Origin: Prosapia bicincta
Lineage: Eukaryota > Arthropoda > Insecta > Hemiptera > Cercopidae
Assembly (NCBI GenBank): GCA_036971475.1
Contig: JBAIZL010000008.1
Location: 10,741,895-10,805,894, forward strand
Length of the DNA stretch: 64,000 nucleotides
Direction of reading: 5' to 3'
This document shows, one piece after another, positions 1 through 14,453 of the stretch. Position 1 is the stretch's first letter. Every line of letters begins with the position of its first letter. The position numbers were made by a program, and so were the translations under genes. Under the pieces are notes generated by a model that did not search any database, had not been told where the DNA came from, and saw only the letters and a list, made by a program, of their open reading frames with translations.

Positions 1-171
1 ATTTTGCGATTTCTACAAAAAATGGATTTCTCATTTAAAAGGCATAATAAACGCAGAATCGACCATAGATTCGCATTGTGCACTTAGAATTGATCTATAA
101 TAAGTATTATAGGAGCTATCGCAATTGTCACATATTTGCTCTAAAAAAAATGCATGAATTATAGTTCATGG

Positions 172-343
172 ATTTTGCGATTTCTACAAAAAATGGATTT
201 CTCATTTAAAAGGCATAATAAACGCAGAATCGACCATAGATTTGCATTGTGCACTTAGAATTGATCTATAATAAGTATTATAGGAGCTATCGTAATTACC
301 ATCAAATTGCTCCAAAAAAAAATGCATGAATTATAGTTCATGG
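172..343 (+). repeat. example satellite monomer with the CGTAATTACC variant
   Basis: This 172-bp unit is the first in the window carrying the variant right half: CGTAATTACCATCAAATTGC replaces the usual CGCAATTGTCATATATTTGC, and the following A-run is one base longer. The same variant recurs at about 3,198, 5,423 and 13,625, where it ends in ATGCATG. From 22,169 onward it recurs with ATACATG (22,169; 24,565; 25,764; 26,961; 30,554; 31,582; 34,149; 35,348; 38,428; 40,310). It is therefore a convenient marker for higher-order structure, and its two endings separate the left and right parts of the array. Confidence 0.9.
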
Positions 344-3300
344 ATTTTGCGATTTCTACAAAAAATGGATTTCTCATTTAAAAGGCATAATAAACGCAGA
401 CTCGACCATAGATTCGCATTGTGCACTTAGAATTGATCTATAATAAGTATTATAGGAGCTATCGCAATTGTCATATATTTGCTCTAAAAAAAATGCATGA
501 ATTATAGTTCATGGATTTTGCGATTTCTACAAAAAATGGATTTCTCATTTAAAAGGCATAATAAACGCAGAATCGACCATAGATTCGCATTGTGCACTTA
601 GAATTGATATATAATAAGCATTATAGGAGCTATCGCAATTGTCATATATTTGCTCTAAAAAAAATGCATGAATTATAGTTCATGGATTTTGCGATTTCTA
701 CAAAAAATGGATTTCTCATTTAAAAGGCATAATAAACGCAGAATCGACCATAGATTCGCATTGTGCACTTAGAATTGATCTATAATAAGTATTATAGGAG
801 CTATCGCAATTGTCATATATTTTCTAAAAAAAAAATGCATGATTTTAGTTCATGGATTTTGCGATTTCTACAAAAAATGGATTTCTCATTTAAAAGGCAT
901 AATAAACGCAGAATCGACCATAGATTCGCATTGTGCACTTAGAATTGATCTATAATAAGTATTATAGGAGCTATCGCAATTGTCATATATTTGCTCTAAA
1001 AAAAATGCATGAATTATAGTTCATGGATTTTGCGATTTCTACAAAAAATGGATTTCTCATTTAAAAGGCATAATAAACGCAGAATCGACCATAGATTCGC
1101 ATTGTGCACTTAGAATTGATCTATAATAAGTATTATAGGAGCTATCGCAATTGTCATATATTTGCTCTAAAAAAAATGCATGAATTATAGTTCATGGATT
1201 TTGCGATTTCTACAAAAAATGGATTTCTCATTTAAAAGGCATAATAAACGCAGAATCGACCATAGATTGGCATTGTGCACTTAGAATTGATCTATAATAA
1301 GTATTATAGGAGCTATCGCAATTGTCATATATTTGCTCTAAAAAAAATGCATGAATTATAGGTCATGGATTTTGCGATTTCTACAAAAAATGGATTTCTC
1401 ATTTAAAAGGCATAATAAACGCAGAATCGACCATAGATTCGCATTGTGCACTTACAAATGATCTATAATAAGTATTATAGGAGCTATCGCAATTGTCATA
1501 TATTTGCTCTAAAAAAAATGCATGAATTATAGTTCATGGATTTTGCGATTTCTACAAAAAATGGATTTCTCATTTAAAAGGCATAATAAACACAGAATCG
1601 ACCATAGATTCGCATTGTGCACTTAGAATTGATAAATAATAAGTATTATAGGAGCTATCGCAATTGTCATATATTTGCTCTAAAAAAAATGCATGAATTA
1701 TAGTTCATGGATTTTGCGATTTCTACAAATAATGGATGTCTCATTTAAAAGGCATAATAAACGCAGAATCGACCATAGATTCGCATTGTGCACTTAGAAT
1801 TGATATATAATAAGCATTATAGGAGCTATCGCAATTGTCATATATTTGCTCTAAAAAAATGCATGAATTATAGTTCATGGATTTTGCGATTTCTACAAAA
1901 AATGGATTTCTCATTTAAAAGGCATAATAAACGCAGAATCGACCATAGATTCGCATTGTGCACTTAGAAATGATCTATAATAAGTATTATAGGAGCTATC
2001 GCAATTGTCATATATTTGCTCTAAAAAAAATGCATGAATTATAGTTCATGGATTTTGCGATTTCTACAAAAAATGGATTTCTCATTTAAAAGGCATAATA
2101 AACGCAGAATCGACCATAGATTCGCATTGTGCACTTAGAATTTATCTATAATAAGTATTGTAAGATCTATCGCAATTGTCATATATTTGCTCTAAAAAAA
2201 ATGCATGAATTATAGTTCATGGATTTTGCGATTTCTACAAAAAATGGATTTCTCATTTAAAAGGCATAATAATCGCAGAATCGACCATAGATTCGCATTG
2301 TGCACTTAGAATTGATCTATAATAAGTATTATAGGAGCTATCGCAATTGTCATATATTTGCTCTAAAAAAAATGCATGAATTATAGTTCATGGATTTTGC
2401 GATTTCTACAAAAAATGGATTTCTCATTTAAAAGGCATAATAAACGCAGAATCGACCATAGATTCGCATTGTGTTCTTAGAATTGATCTATAATAAGTAT
2501 TATAGGAGCTATGGCAATTGTCATATATTTGCTCTAAAAGAAATGCATGAATTATAGTTCATGGATTTTGCGATTTCTACAAAAAATGGATTTCTCATTT
2601 AAAAGGCATAATAAACGCAGAATCGAACATAGATTCGCATTGTGCTCTTAGAATTAATCTATAATAAGTATTATAGGAGCTATGGCAATGGTCATATATT
2701 TGCTCTAAAAGAAATGCATGAATTATAGTTCATGGATTTTGCGATTTCTACAAAAAATGGATTTCTCATTTAAAAGGCATAATAAACGCAGAATCGACCA
2801 TAGATTCGCATTGTGCACTTAGAAATGATATATAATAAGTATTATAGGAGCTATCGCAATTGTCATATATTTGCTCTAAAAAAAATGCATGAATTATAGT
2901 TCATGGATTTTGCGATTTCTACAAAAAATGGATTTCTCATTTAAAAGGCATAATAAACACAGAATCGACCATAGATTCGCATTGTGCACTTAGAATTGAT
3001 CTATAATAAGTATTATAGGAGCTATCGCAATTGTCATATATTTGCTCTAAAAAAAATGCATGAATTATAGTTCATGGATTTTGCGATTTCTACAAAAAAT
3101 GGATTTCTCATTTAAAAGGCATAATAAACGCAGAATCGACCATAGATTCGCATTGTGCACTTAGAATTGATCTATAATAAGTATTATAGGAGCTATCGTA
3201 TATACCATCAAATTGCTCCAAAAAAAAAATGCATGAATTATAGTTCATGGATTTTGCGATTTCTACAAAAAATGGATTTCTCATTTAAAAGGCATAATAA

Positions 3301-6300
3301 ACGCAGAATCGACCATAGATTCGCATTGTGCACTTATAATTGATCTATAATAAGTATTATAGGAGCTATCGCAATTGTCATATATTTGCTCTAAAAAAAA
3401 TGCATGAATTATAGTTCATGGATTTTGCGATTTCTACAAAAAATGGATTTCTCATTTAAAAGGCATAATAAACGCAGAATCGACCATAGATTCGCATTGT
3501 GCACTTAGAATTGATCTATAATAAGTATTATAGGAGCTATCGCAATTGTCATATATTTGCTCTAAAAAAAATGCATGAATTATAGTTCATGGATTTTGCG
3601 ATTTCTACAAAAAATGGATTTCTCATTTAAAAGGCATAATAAACGCAGAATCGACCATAGATTCGCATTGTGCACTTAGAATTGATCTATAATAAGTATT
3701 ATAGGAGCTATCGCAATTGTCATATATTTGCTCTAAAAAAAATGCATGAATTATAGTTCATAGATTTTGCGATTTCTACAAAAAATGGATTTCTCATTTA
3801 AAAGGCATAATAAACGCAGAATCGACCATAGATTCGCATTGTGCACTTAGAAATGATCTATAATAAGTATTATAGGAGCTATCGCAATTGTCATATATTT
3901 GCTCTAAAAAAAATGCATGAATTATAGTTCATGGATTTTGCGATTTCTACAAAAAATGGATTTCTCATTTAAAAGGCATAATAAACGCAGAATCGACCAT
4001 AGATTCGCATTGTGCACTTAGAAATGATCTATAATAAGTATTATAGGAGCTATCGCAATTGTCATATATTTGCTCTAAAAAAAATGCATGAATTATAGTT
4101 CATGGATTTTGCGATTTCTACAAAAAATGGATTTCTCATTTAAAAGGCATAATAAACGCAGAATCGACCATAGATTCGCATTGTGCACTTAGAATTGATC
4201 TATAATAAGTATTATAGGAGCTATCGCAATTGTCATATATTTGCTCTAAAAAAAATGCATGAATTATAGTTCATGGATTTTGCGATTTCTACAAAAAATG
4301 GATTTCTCATTTAAAAGGCATAATAAACGCAGAATCGACCATAGATTCGCATTGTGCACTTAGAAATGATCTATAATAAGTATTATAGGAGCTATCGCAA
4401 TTGTCATATATTTGCTCTAAAAAAAATGCATGAATTATAGTTCATGGATTTTGCGATTTCTACAAAAAATGGATTTCTCATTTAAAAGGCATAATAAACA
4501 CAGAATCGACCATAGATTCGCATTGTGCACTTAGAATTGATATATAATAAGTATTATAGGAGCTATCGCAATTATCATATATTTGCTCTAAAAAAAATGC
4601 ATGAATTATAGTTCATGGATTTTGCGATTTCTACAAAAAATGGATTTCTCATTTAAAAGGCATAATAAACGCAGAATCGACCATAGATTCGCATTGTGCA
4701 CTTAGAATTGATATATAATAAGCATTATAGGAGCTATCGCAATTGTCATATATTTGCTCTAAAAAAAATGCATGAATTATAGTTCATGGATTTTGCGATT
4801 TCTACAAAAAATGGATTTCTCATTTAAAAGGCATAATAAACGCAGAATCGACCATAGATTCGCATTGTGCACTTAGAAATGATCTATAATAAGTATTATA
4901 GGAGCTATCGCAATTGTCATATATTTGCTCTAAAAAAAATGCATGAATTATAGTTCATGGATTTTGCGATTTCTACAAAAAATGGATTTCTCATTTAAAA
5001 GGCATAATAAACGCAGAATCGACCATAGATTCGCATTGTGCACTTAGAAATGATCTATAATAAGTATTATAGGAGCTATCGCAATTGTCATATATTTGCT
5101 CTAAAAAAAATGCATGAATTATAGTTCATGGATTTTGCGATTTCTACAAAAAATGGATTTCTCATTTAAAAGGCATAATAAACGCAGAATCGACCATAGA
5201 TTCGCATTGTGCACTTAGAATTGATCTATAATAAGTATTATAGGAGCTATCGCAATTGTCATATATTTGCTCTAAAAAAAATGCATGAATTATAGTTCAT
5301 GGATTTTGCGATTTCTACAAAAAATGGATTTCTCATTTAAAAGGCATAATAAACGCAGAATCGACCATAGATTCGCATTGTGCACTTAGAATTGATCTAT
5401 TATAAGTATTATAGGAGCTATCGTAATTACCATCAAATTGCTCCAAAAAAAAATGCATGAATTATAGTTCATGGATTTTGCGATTTCTACAAAAAATGGA
5501 TTTCTCATTTAAAAGGCATAATAAACGCAGAATCGACCATAGATTCGCATTGTGCACTTAGAATTGATCTATAATAAGTATTATAGGAGCTATCGCAATT
5601 GTCATATATTTGCTCTAAAAAAAATGCATGAATTATAGTTCATGGATTTTGCGATTTCTACAAAAAATGGATTTCTCATTTAAAAGGCATAATAAACGCA
5701 GAATCGACCATAGATTCGCATTGTGCACTTAGAAATGATCTATAATAAGTATTATAGGAGCTATCGCAATTGTCATATATTTGCTCTAAAAAAAATGCAT
5801 GAATTATAGTTCATGGATTTTGCGATTTTTACAAAAAATGGATTTCTCATTTAAAAGGCATAATAAACGCAGAATCGACCATAGATTCGCATTGTGCACT
5901 TAGAATTGATCTATAATAAGTATTATAGGAGCTATCGCAATTGTCATATATTTTCTCTAAAAAAAATGCATGATTTTAGTTCATGGATTTTGCGATTTCT
6001 ACAAAAAATGGATAACTCATTTAAAAGGCATAATAAACGCAGAATCGACCATAGATTCGCATTGTGCACTTAGAATTGATCTATAATAAGTATTATAGGA
6101 GCTATCGCAATTGTCATATATTTGCTCTAAAAAAATGCATGAATTATAGTTCATGGATTTTGCGATTTCTACAAAAAATGGATTTCTCATTTAAAAGGCA
6201 TAATAAACGCAGAATCGACCATAGATTCGCATTGTGCACTTAGAATTGATCTATAATAAGTATTATAGGAGCTATCGCAGTTGTCATATATTTGCTCTAA

Positions 6301-7810
6301 AAAAAATGCATGAATTATAGTTCATGGATTTTGCGATTTCTACAAAAAATGGATTTCTCATTTAAAAGGCATAATAAACGCAGAATCGACCATAGATTCG
6401 CATTGTGCACTTAGAAATGATCTATAATAAGTATTATAGGAGCTATCGCAATTGTCATATATTTGCTCTAAAAAAAATGCATGAATTATAGTTCATGGAT
6501 TTTGCGATTTCTACAAAAAATGGATTTCTCATTTAAAAGGCATAGTAAACACAGAATCGACCATAGATTCGCATTGTGCACTTAGAATTGATATATAATA
6601 AGTATTATAGGAGCTATCGCAATTGTCATATATTTGCTCTAAAAAAAATGCATGAATTATAGTTCATGGATTTTGCGATTTCTACAAAAAATGGATTTCT
6701 CATTTAAAAGGCATAATAAACGCAGAATCGACCATAGATTCGCATTGTGCACTTAGAATTGATATATAATAAGCATTATAGGAGCTATCGCAATTGTCAT
6801 ATATTTGCTCTAAAAAAAATTCATGAATTATAGTTCATGGATTTTGCGATTTCTACAAAAAATGGATTTCTCATTTAAAAGGCATAATAAACGCAGAATC
6901 GACCATAGATTCGCATTGTGCACTTAGAATTGATCTATAATAAGTATTATAGGAGCTGTCGCAATTGTCATATATTTTCTCTAAAAAAAATGCATGATTT
7001 TAGTTCATGGATTTTGCGATTTCTACAAAAAATGGATTTCTCATTTAAAAGGCATAATAAACGCAGAATCGACCATAGATTCGCATTGTGCACTTAGAAT
7101 TGATCTATAATAAGTATTATAGGAGCTATCGCAATTGTCATATATTTTCTCTAAAAAAAATGCATGATTTTAGTTCATGGATTTTGCGATTTCTACAAAA
7201 AATGGATTTCTCATTTAAAAGGCATAATAAACGCAGAATCGACCATAGATTCGCATTGTGCACTTAGAATTGATCTATAATAAGTATTATAGGAGCTATC
7301 GCAATTGTCATATATTTGCTCTAAAAAAAATGCATGAATTATAGTTAATGGATTTTGCGATTTCTACAAAAAATGGATTTCTCATTTAAAAGGCATAATA
7401 AACGCAGAATTGACCATAGATTCGCATTGTGCACTTAGAATTGATCTATAATAAGTATTATAGGAGCTATCGCAATTGTCATATATTTGCTCTAAATGAA
7501 ATGCATGAATTACAGTTCATGGATTTTGCGATTTCTACAAAAAATGGATTTCTTTTTTAAAAGGCATAATAAACGCAGAATCGACCATAGATTCGCATTG
7601 TGCTCTTAGAATTGATCTATAATAAGTATTATAGGAGCTAACGCAATTGTCATATATTTCCTCTAAAAGAAATGCATGAATTATAGTTCATGGATTTTGC
7701 GATTTCTACAAAAAATGGATTTCTCATTTAAAAGGCATAATAAACGCAGAATCGACCATAGATTCGCATTGTGCACTTAGAATTGATCTATAATAAGTAT
7801 TATAGGAGCT

Positions 7811-9860
7811 AACGCAATTGTCATAAATTTCCTCTAAAAGAAATGCATGAATTATAGTTCATGGATTTTGCGATTTCTACAAAAAATGGATTTCTCATTT
7901 AAAAGGCATAATAAACGCAGAATCGACCATAGATTCGCATTGTGCACTTAGAATTGATCTATAATAAGTATTATAAGAGCTATCGCAATTGTCATATATT
8001 TGCTCTAAAAAAAATGCATGAATTATAGTTCATGGATTTTGCGATTTCTACAAAAAATGGATTTCTCATTTAAAAGGCATAATAAACGCAGAATCGACCA
8101 TAGATTCGCATTGTGCTCTTAGAATTGATCTATAATAAGTATTATAGGAGCTATCGCAATTGTCATATATTTGCTCTAAAAGAAATGCATGAATTATAGT
8201 TCATGAATTTTGCGATTTCTACAGAAAATGGATTTCTCATTTAAAAGGCATAATAATCGCAGAAGCGACCATAGATTTGCATTGTGCACTTAGAATTGAT
8301 CTATAATAAGTATTATAGGAGCAATGGCAATTGTCATATATTTGCTCTAAAAAAAATGCATGAATTATAGTTAATGGATTTTGCGATTTCTACAAAAATG
8401 GATTTCTCATTTATAAGGCCTAATAAACGCAGAATCGACCATAGATTCGCATTGTGCTCTTAGAATTGATCTATAATAAGTATTATAGGAGCTATCACAA
8501 TTGTCATATATTTGCTCTAAAAAAAAGGCATGAATTATAGTTCATGGATTTTGCGATTTCTACAAAAAATGGATTTCTCATTTAAAAGGCATAATAAACG
8601 CAGAATCGACCATAGATTGGCATTGTGCAATTAGAATTGATCTATAATAAGTATTATAGGAGCTATCGCAATTGTCATATATTTGCTCTAAAAAAAATGC
8701 ATGAATTATAGTTCATGGATTTTGCGATTTCTACAAAAAATGGATTTCTCATTTAAAAGGCATAATAAACGCAGAATCGACCATAGATTCGCATTGTGCT
8801 CTTAGAATTGATCTATAATAAGTATTATAGGAGCTAACGCAATTGTCATAAATTTCCTCTAAAAGAAATGCATGAATTATAGTTCATGGATTTTGCGATT
8901 TCTACAAAAAATGGATTTCTCATTTAAAAGGCATAATAAACGCAGAATCGACCATAGATTCGCATTGTGCACTTAGAATTGATCTATAATAAGTATTATA
9001 AGAGCTATCGCAATTGTCATATATTTGCTCTAAAAAAAATGCATGAATTATAGTTCATGGATTTTGCGATTTCTACAAAAAATGGATTTCTCATTTAAAA
9101 GGCATAATAAACGCAGAATCGACCATAGATTCGCATTGTGCTCTTAGAATTGATCTATAATAAGTATTATAGGAGCTATCGCAATTGTCATATATTTGCT
9201 CTAAAAGAAATGCATGAATTATAGTTCATGAATTTTGCGATTTCTACAAAAAATGGATTTCTCATTTAAAAGGCATAATAATCGCAGAAGCGACCATAGA
9301 TTCGCATTGTGCACTTAGAATTGATCTATAATAAGTATTATAGGAGCTATCGCAATTGTCATATATTTGCTCTAAAAAAAATGCATGAATTATAGTTCAT
9401 GGATTTTGCGATTTCTACAAAAAATGGATTTCTCATTTAAAAGGCATAATAAACGCAGAATCGACCATAGATTCGCATTGTGCACTTAGAATTGATCTAT
9501 AATAAGTATTATAGGAGCTATCGCAATTGTCATATATTTGCTATAAAAAAAATGCATGAATTATAGTTCATGGATTTTGCGATTTCTACAAAAAATGGAT
9601 TTCTCATTTAAAAGGCATAATAAACGCAGAATCGACCATAGATTGGCATTGTGCACTTAGAATTGATCTATAATAAGTATTATAGGAGCTATCGCAATTG
9701 TCATATATTTGCTCTAAAAAAAATGCATGAATTATAGTTCATGGATTTTGCGATTTCTACAAAAAATGGATTTCTCATTTAAAAGGCATAATAAACGCAG
9801 AATCGACCATAGATTCGCATTGTGCACTTAGAAATGATCTATAATAAGTATTATAGGAGC
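7811..9860 (+). repeat. 6-monomer segmental repeat (about 1,025 bp) of a divergent subfamily
   Basis: The rare variant string AACGCAATTGTCATAAATTT followed by CCTCTAAAAGAAATG occurs at 7,811 and again at 8,836, 1,025 bp later, which is six monomers minus one base. After both come the same ordered variants: ATTATAAGAGC, then GTGCTCTTAG, then AAAAGAAATG with TTCATGAATTTTG, then AATCGCAGAAGCGACC. This marks a multi-monomer duplication. The GTGCTCTTAG / AAAAGAAATG subfamily also appears near 2,470-2,720 and 18.5-19.8 kb, so subfamilies are interspersed in blocks. The right boundary is approximate. Confidence 0.7.
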
Positions 9861-12800
9861 TATCGCAATTGTCATATATTTGCTCTAAAAAAAATGCATG
9901 AATTATAGTTCATGGATTTTGCGATTTCTACAAAAAATGGATTTCTCATTTAAAAGGCATAATAAACGCAGAATCGACCATAGATTCGCATTGTGCACTT
10001 AGAATTGATCTATAATAAGTATTATAGGAGCTATCGCAATTGTCATATATTTGCTCTAAAAAAAATGCATGAATTATAGTTCATGGATTTTGCGATTTCT
10101 ACAAAAAATGGATTTCTCATTTAAAAGGCATAATAAACGCAGAATCGACCATAGATTCGCATTGTGCACTTAGAATTGATCTATAATAAGTATTATAGGA
10201 GCTATCGCAATTTTCATATATTTGCTCTAAAAAAAATGCGTGAATTATAGTTCATGGATTTTGCGATTTCTACAAAAAATGGATTTCTCATTTAAAAGGC
10301 ATAATAAACGCAGAATCGACCATAGATTGGCATTGTGCACTTAGAATTGATCTATAATAAGTATTATAGGAGCTATCGCAATTGTCATATATTTGCTCTA
10401 AAAAAAATGCATGAATTATATAGTTCATGGATTTTGCGATATCTAAAAAAAATGGATTTCTCATTTAAAAGGCATAATAAACGCAGAATCGACCATAGAT
10501 TCGCATTGTGCACTTAGAATTGATCTATAATAAGTATTATAGGAGCTATCGCAATTGTCATATATTTGCTCTAAAAAAATGCATGAATTATAGTTCATGG
10601 ATTTTGCGATTTCTACAAAAAATGGATTTCTCATTTAAAAGACATAATAAACGCAGAATCGACCATAGATTCGCATTGTGCACTTAGAAATGATATATAA
10701 TAAGTATTATAGGAGCTATCGCAATTGTCATATATTTGCTCTAAAAAAAATGCATGAATTATAGTTCATGGATTTTGCGATTTCTACAAAAAATGGATTT
10801 CTCATTTAAAAGGCATAATAAACGCAGAATCGACCATAGATTCGCATTGTGCACTTAGAAATGATCTATAATAAGTATTATAGGAGCTATCGCAATTGTC
10901 ATATATTTGCTCTAAAAAAAATGCATGAATTATAGTTCATGGATTTTGCGATTTCTACAAAAAATGGATTTCTCATTTAAAAGGCATAATAAACACAGAA
11001 TCGACCATAGATTCGCATTGTGCACTTAGAATTGATCTATAATAAGTATTATAGGAGCTATCGCAATTGTCATATATTTGCTCTAAAAAAAATGCATGAA
11101 TTATAGTTCATGGATTTTGCGATTTCTACAAAAAATGGATTTCTCATTTAAAAGGCATAATAAACGGAGAATCGACCATAGATTCGCATTGTGCACTTAG
11201 AATTGATCTATAATAAGTATTATAGGAGCTATCGCAATTGTCATATATTTGCTCTAAAAAAAATGCATGAATTATATTTCATGGATTTTGCGATTTCTAC
11301 AAAAAATGGATTTCTCATTTAAAAGGCATAATAAACGCAGAATCGACCATAGATTGGCATTGTGCACTTAGAATTGATCTATAATAAGTATTATAGGAGC
11401 TATCGCAATTGTCATATATTTGCTCTAAAAAAAATGCATGAATTATAGTTCATGGATTTTGCGATTTCTAAAAAAAATGGATTTCTCATTTAAAAGGCAT
11501 AATAAACGCAGAATCGACCATAGATTCGAATTGTGCACTTAGAATTGATCTATAATAAGTATTATAGGAGCTATCGCAATTGTCATATATTTGTTCTAAA
11601 AAAATGCATGAATTATAGTTCATGGATTTTGCGATTTCTACAAAAAATGGATTTCTCATTTAAAAGGCATAATAAACGCAGAATCGACCATAGATTCGCA
11701 TTGTGCACTTAGAAATGATATATAATAAGTATTATAGGAGCTATCGCAATTGTCATATATTTGCTCTAAAAAAAATGCATGAATTATAGTTCATGGATTT
11801 TGCGATTTCTACAAAAAATGGATTTCTCATATAAAAGGCATAATAAACGCAGAATCGACCATAGATTCGCATTGTGCACTTAGAATTGATCTATAATAAG
11901 TATTATAGGAGCTATCGCAATTGTCATATATTTGCTCTAAAAAAAATGCATGAATTATAGTTCATGGATTTTGCGATTTCTACAAAAAATGGATTTCTCA
12001 TTTAAAAGGCATAATAAACGCAGAATCGACCATAGATTCGCATTGTGCACTTAGAATTGATCTATAATAAGTATTATAGGAGCTATCGCAATTGTCATAT
12101 ATTTGCTCTAAAAAAAATGCATGAATTATAGTTCATGGATTTTGCGATTTCATCAAAAAATGGATTTCTCATTTAAAAGGCATAATAAACGCAGAATCGA
12201 CCATAGATTCGCATTGTGCACTTAGAATTGATCTATAATAAGTATTATAGGAGCTATCGCAATTGTCATATATTTGCTCTAAAAAAAATGCATGAATTAT
12301 AGTTCATGGATTTTGCGATTTCTACAAAAATGGATTTCTCATTTAAAAGGCATAATAAACGCAGAATCGACCATAGATTCGCATTGTGCACTTAGAATTG
12401 ATCTATAATAAGTATTATAGGAGCTATCGCAATTGTCATATAATTGCTATAAAAAAAATGCATGAATTATAGTTCATGGATTTTGCGATTTCTACAAAAA
12501 ATGGATTTCTCATTTAAAAGGCATAATAAACGCAGAATCGACCATAGATTGGCATTGTGCACTTAGAATTGATCTATAATAAGTATTATAGGAGCTATCG
12601 CAATTGTCATATATTTGCTCTAAAAAAAATGCATGAATTATAGTTCATGGATTTTGCGATTTCTACAAAAAATGGATTTCTCATTTAAAAGGCATAATAA
12701 ACGCAGAATCGACCATAGATTCGCATTGTGCACTTAGAAATGATCTATAATAAGTATTATAGGAGCTATCGCAATTGTCATATATTTGCTCTAAAAAAAA

Positions 12801-14453
12801 TGCATGAATTATAGTTCATGGATTTTGCGATTTCTACAAAAAATGGATTTCTCATTTAAAAGGCATAATAAACGCAGAATCGAGCATAGATTCGCATTGT
12901 GCACTTAGAATTGATCTATAATAAGTATTATAGGAGCTATCGCAATTGTCATATATTTTCTCTAAAAAAAATGCATGATTTTAGTTCATGGATTTTGCGA
13001 TTTCTACAAAAAATGGATTTCTCATTTAAAAGGCATAATAAACGCAGAATCGACCATAGATTCGCATTGTGCACTTAGAATTGATCTATAATAAGTATTA
13101 TAGGAGCTATCGCAATTGTCATATATTTGCTCTAAAAAAAATGCATGAATTATAGTTCATGGATTTTGCGATTTCTACAAAAAATGGATTTCTCATTTAA
13201 AAGGCATAATAAACGCAGAATCAACCATAGATTCGCATTGTGCACTTAGAATTGATCTTTAATAAGTATTATAGGAGCTATCGCAATTGTCATATATTTG
13301 CTCTAAAAAAAATGCATGAATTATAGTTCATGGATTTTGCGATTCCTACAAAAAATGGATTTCTCATTTAAAAGGCATAATAAACGCAGAATCGACCATA
13401 GATTCGCATTGTGCACTTAGAAATGATCTATAATAAGTATTATAGGAGCTATCGCAATTGTCATATATTTGCTCTAAAAAAAATGCATGAATTATAGTTC
13501 ATGGATTTTGCGATTTCTACAAAAAATGGATTTCTCATTTAAAAGGCATAATAAACGCAGAATCGACCATAGATTCGCATTGTGCACTTAGAATTGATCT
13601 ATAATAAGTATTATAGGAGCTATCGTAATTACCATCAAATTGCTCCAAAAAAAAATGCATGAATTATAGTTCATGGATTTTGCGATTTCTACAAAAAATG
13701 GATTTCTCATTTAAAAGGCATAATAAACGCAGAATCGACCATAGATTCGCATTGTGCACTTAGAATTGATCTATAATAAGTATTATAGGAGCTATCGCAA
13801 TTGTCATATATTTGCTCTAAAAAAAATGCATGAATTATAGTTCATGGATTTTGCGATTTCTACAAAAAATGGATTTCTCATTTAAAAGGCATAATAAACG
13901 CAGAATCGACCATAGATTCGCATTGTGCACTTAGAATTGATCTATAATAAGTATTATAGGAGCTATCGCAATTGTCATATATTTGCTCTAAAAAAAATGC
14001 ATGAATTATAGTTCATGGATTTTGCGATTTCTACAAAAAATGGATTTCTCATTTAAAAGGCATAATAAACGCAGAATCGACCATAGATTCGCATTGTGCA
14101 CTTAGAATTGATCTATAATAAGTATTATAGGAGCTATCGCAATTGTCATATATTTGCTCTAAAAAAAATACATGAATTATAGTTCATGGATTTTGCGATT
14201 TCTACAAAAAATGGATTTCTCATTTAAAAGGCATAATAAACGTAGAATCGACCATAGATTCGCATTGTGCACTTAGAATTGATCTATAATAAGTATTATA
14301 GGAGCTATCGCAATTGTCATATATTTGCTATAAAAAAAATGCATGAATTATAGTTCATGGATTTTGCGATTTCTACAAAAAATGGATTTCTCATTTAAAA
14401 GGCATAATAAACGCAGAATCGACCATAGATTGGCATTGTGCACTTAGAATTGA

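Noticed and set aside
3155..3343. Short frame beginning HLELIYNKYYRSYR in the satellite (also 10,335; 22,886; 49,672)
   Set aside because: It is the satellite read in one frame, starts with GTG rather than ATG in several cases, and stays open only where small indels shift frame. Not a gene.
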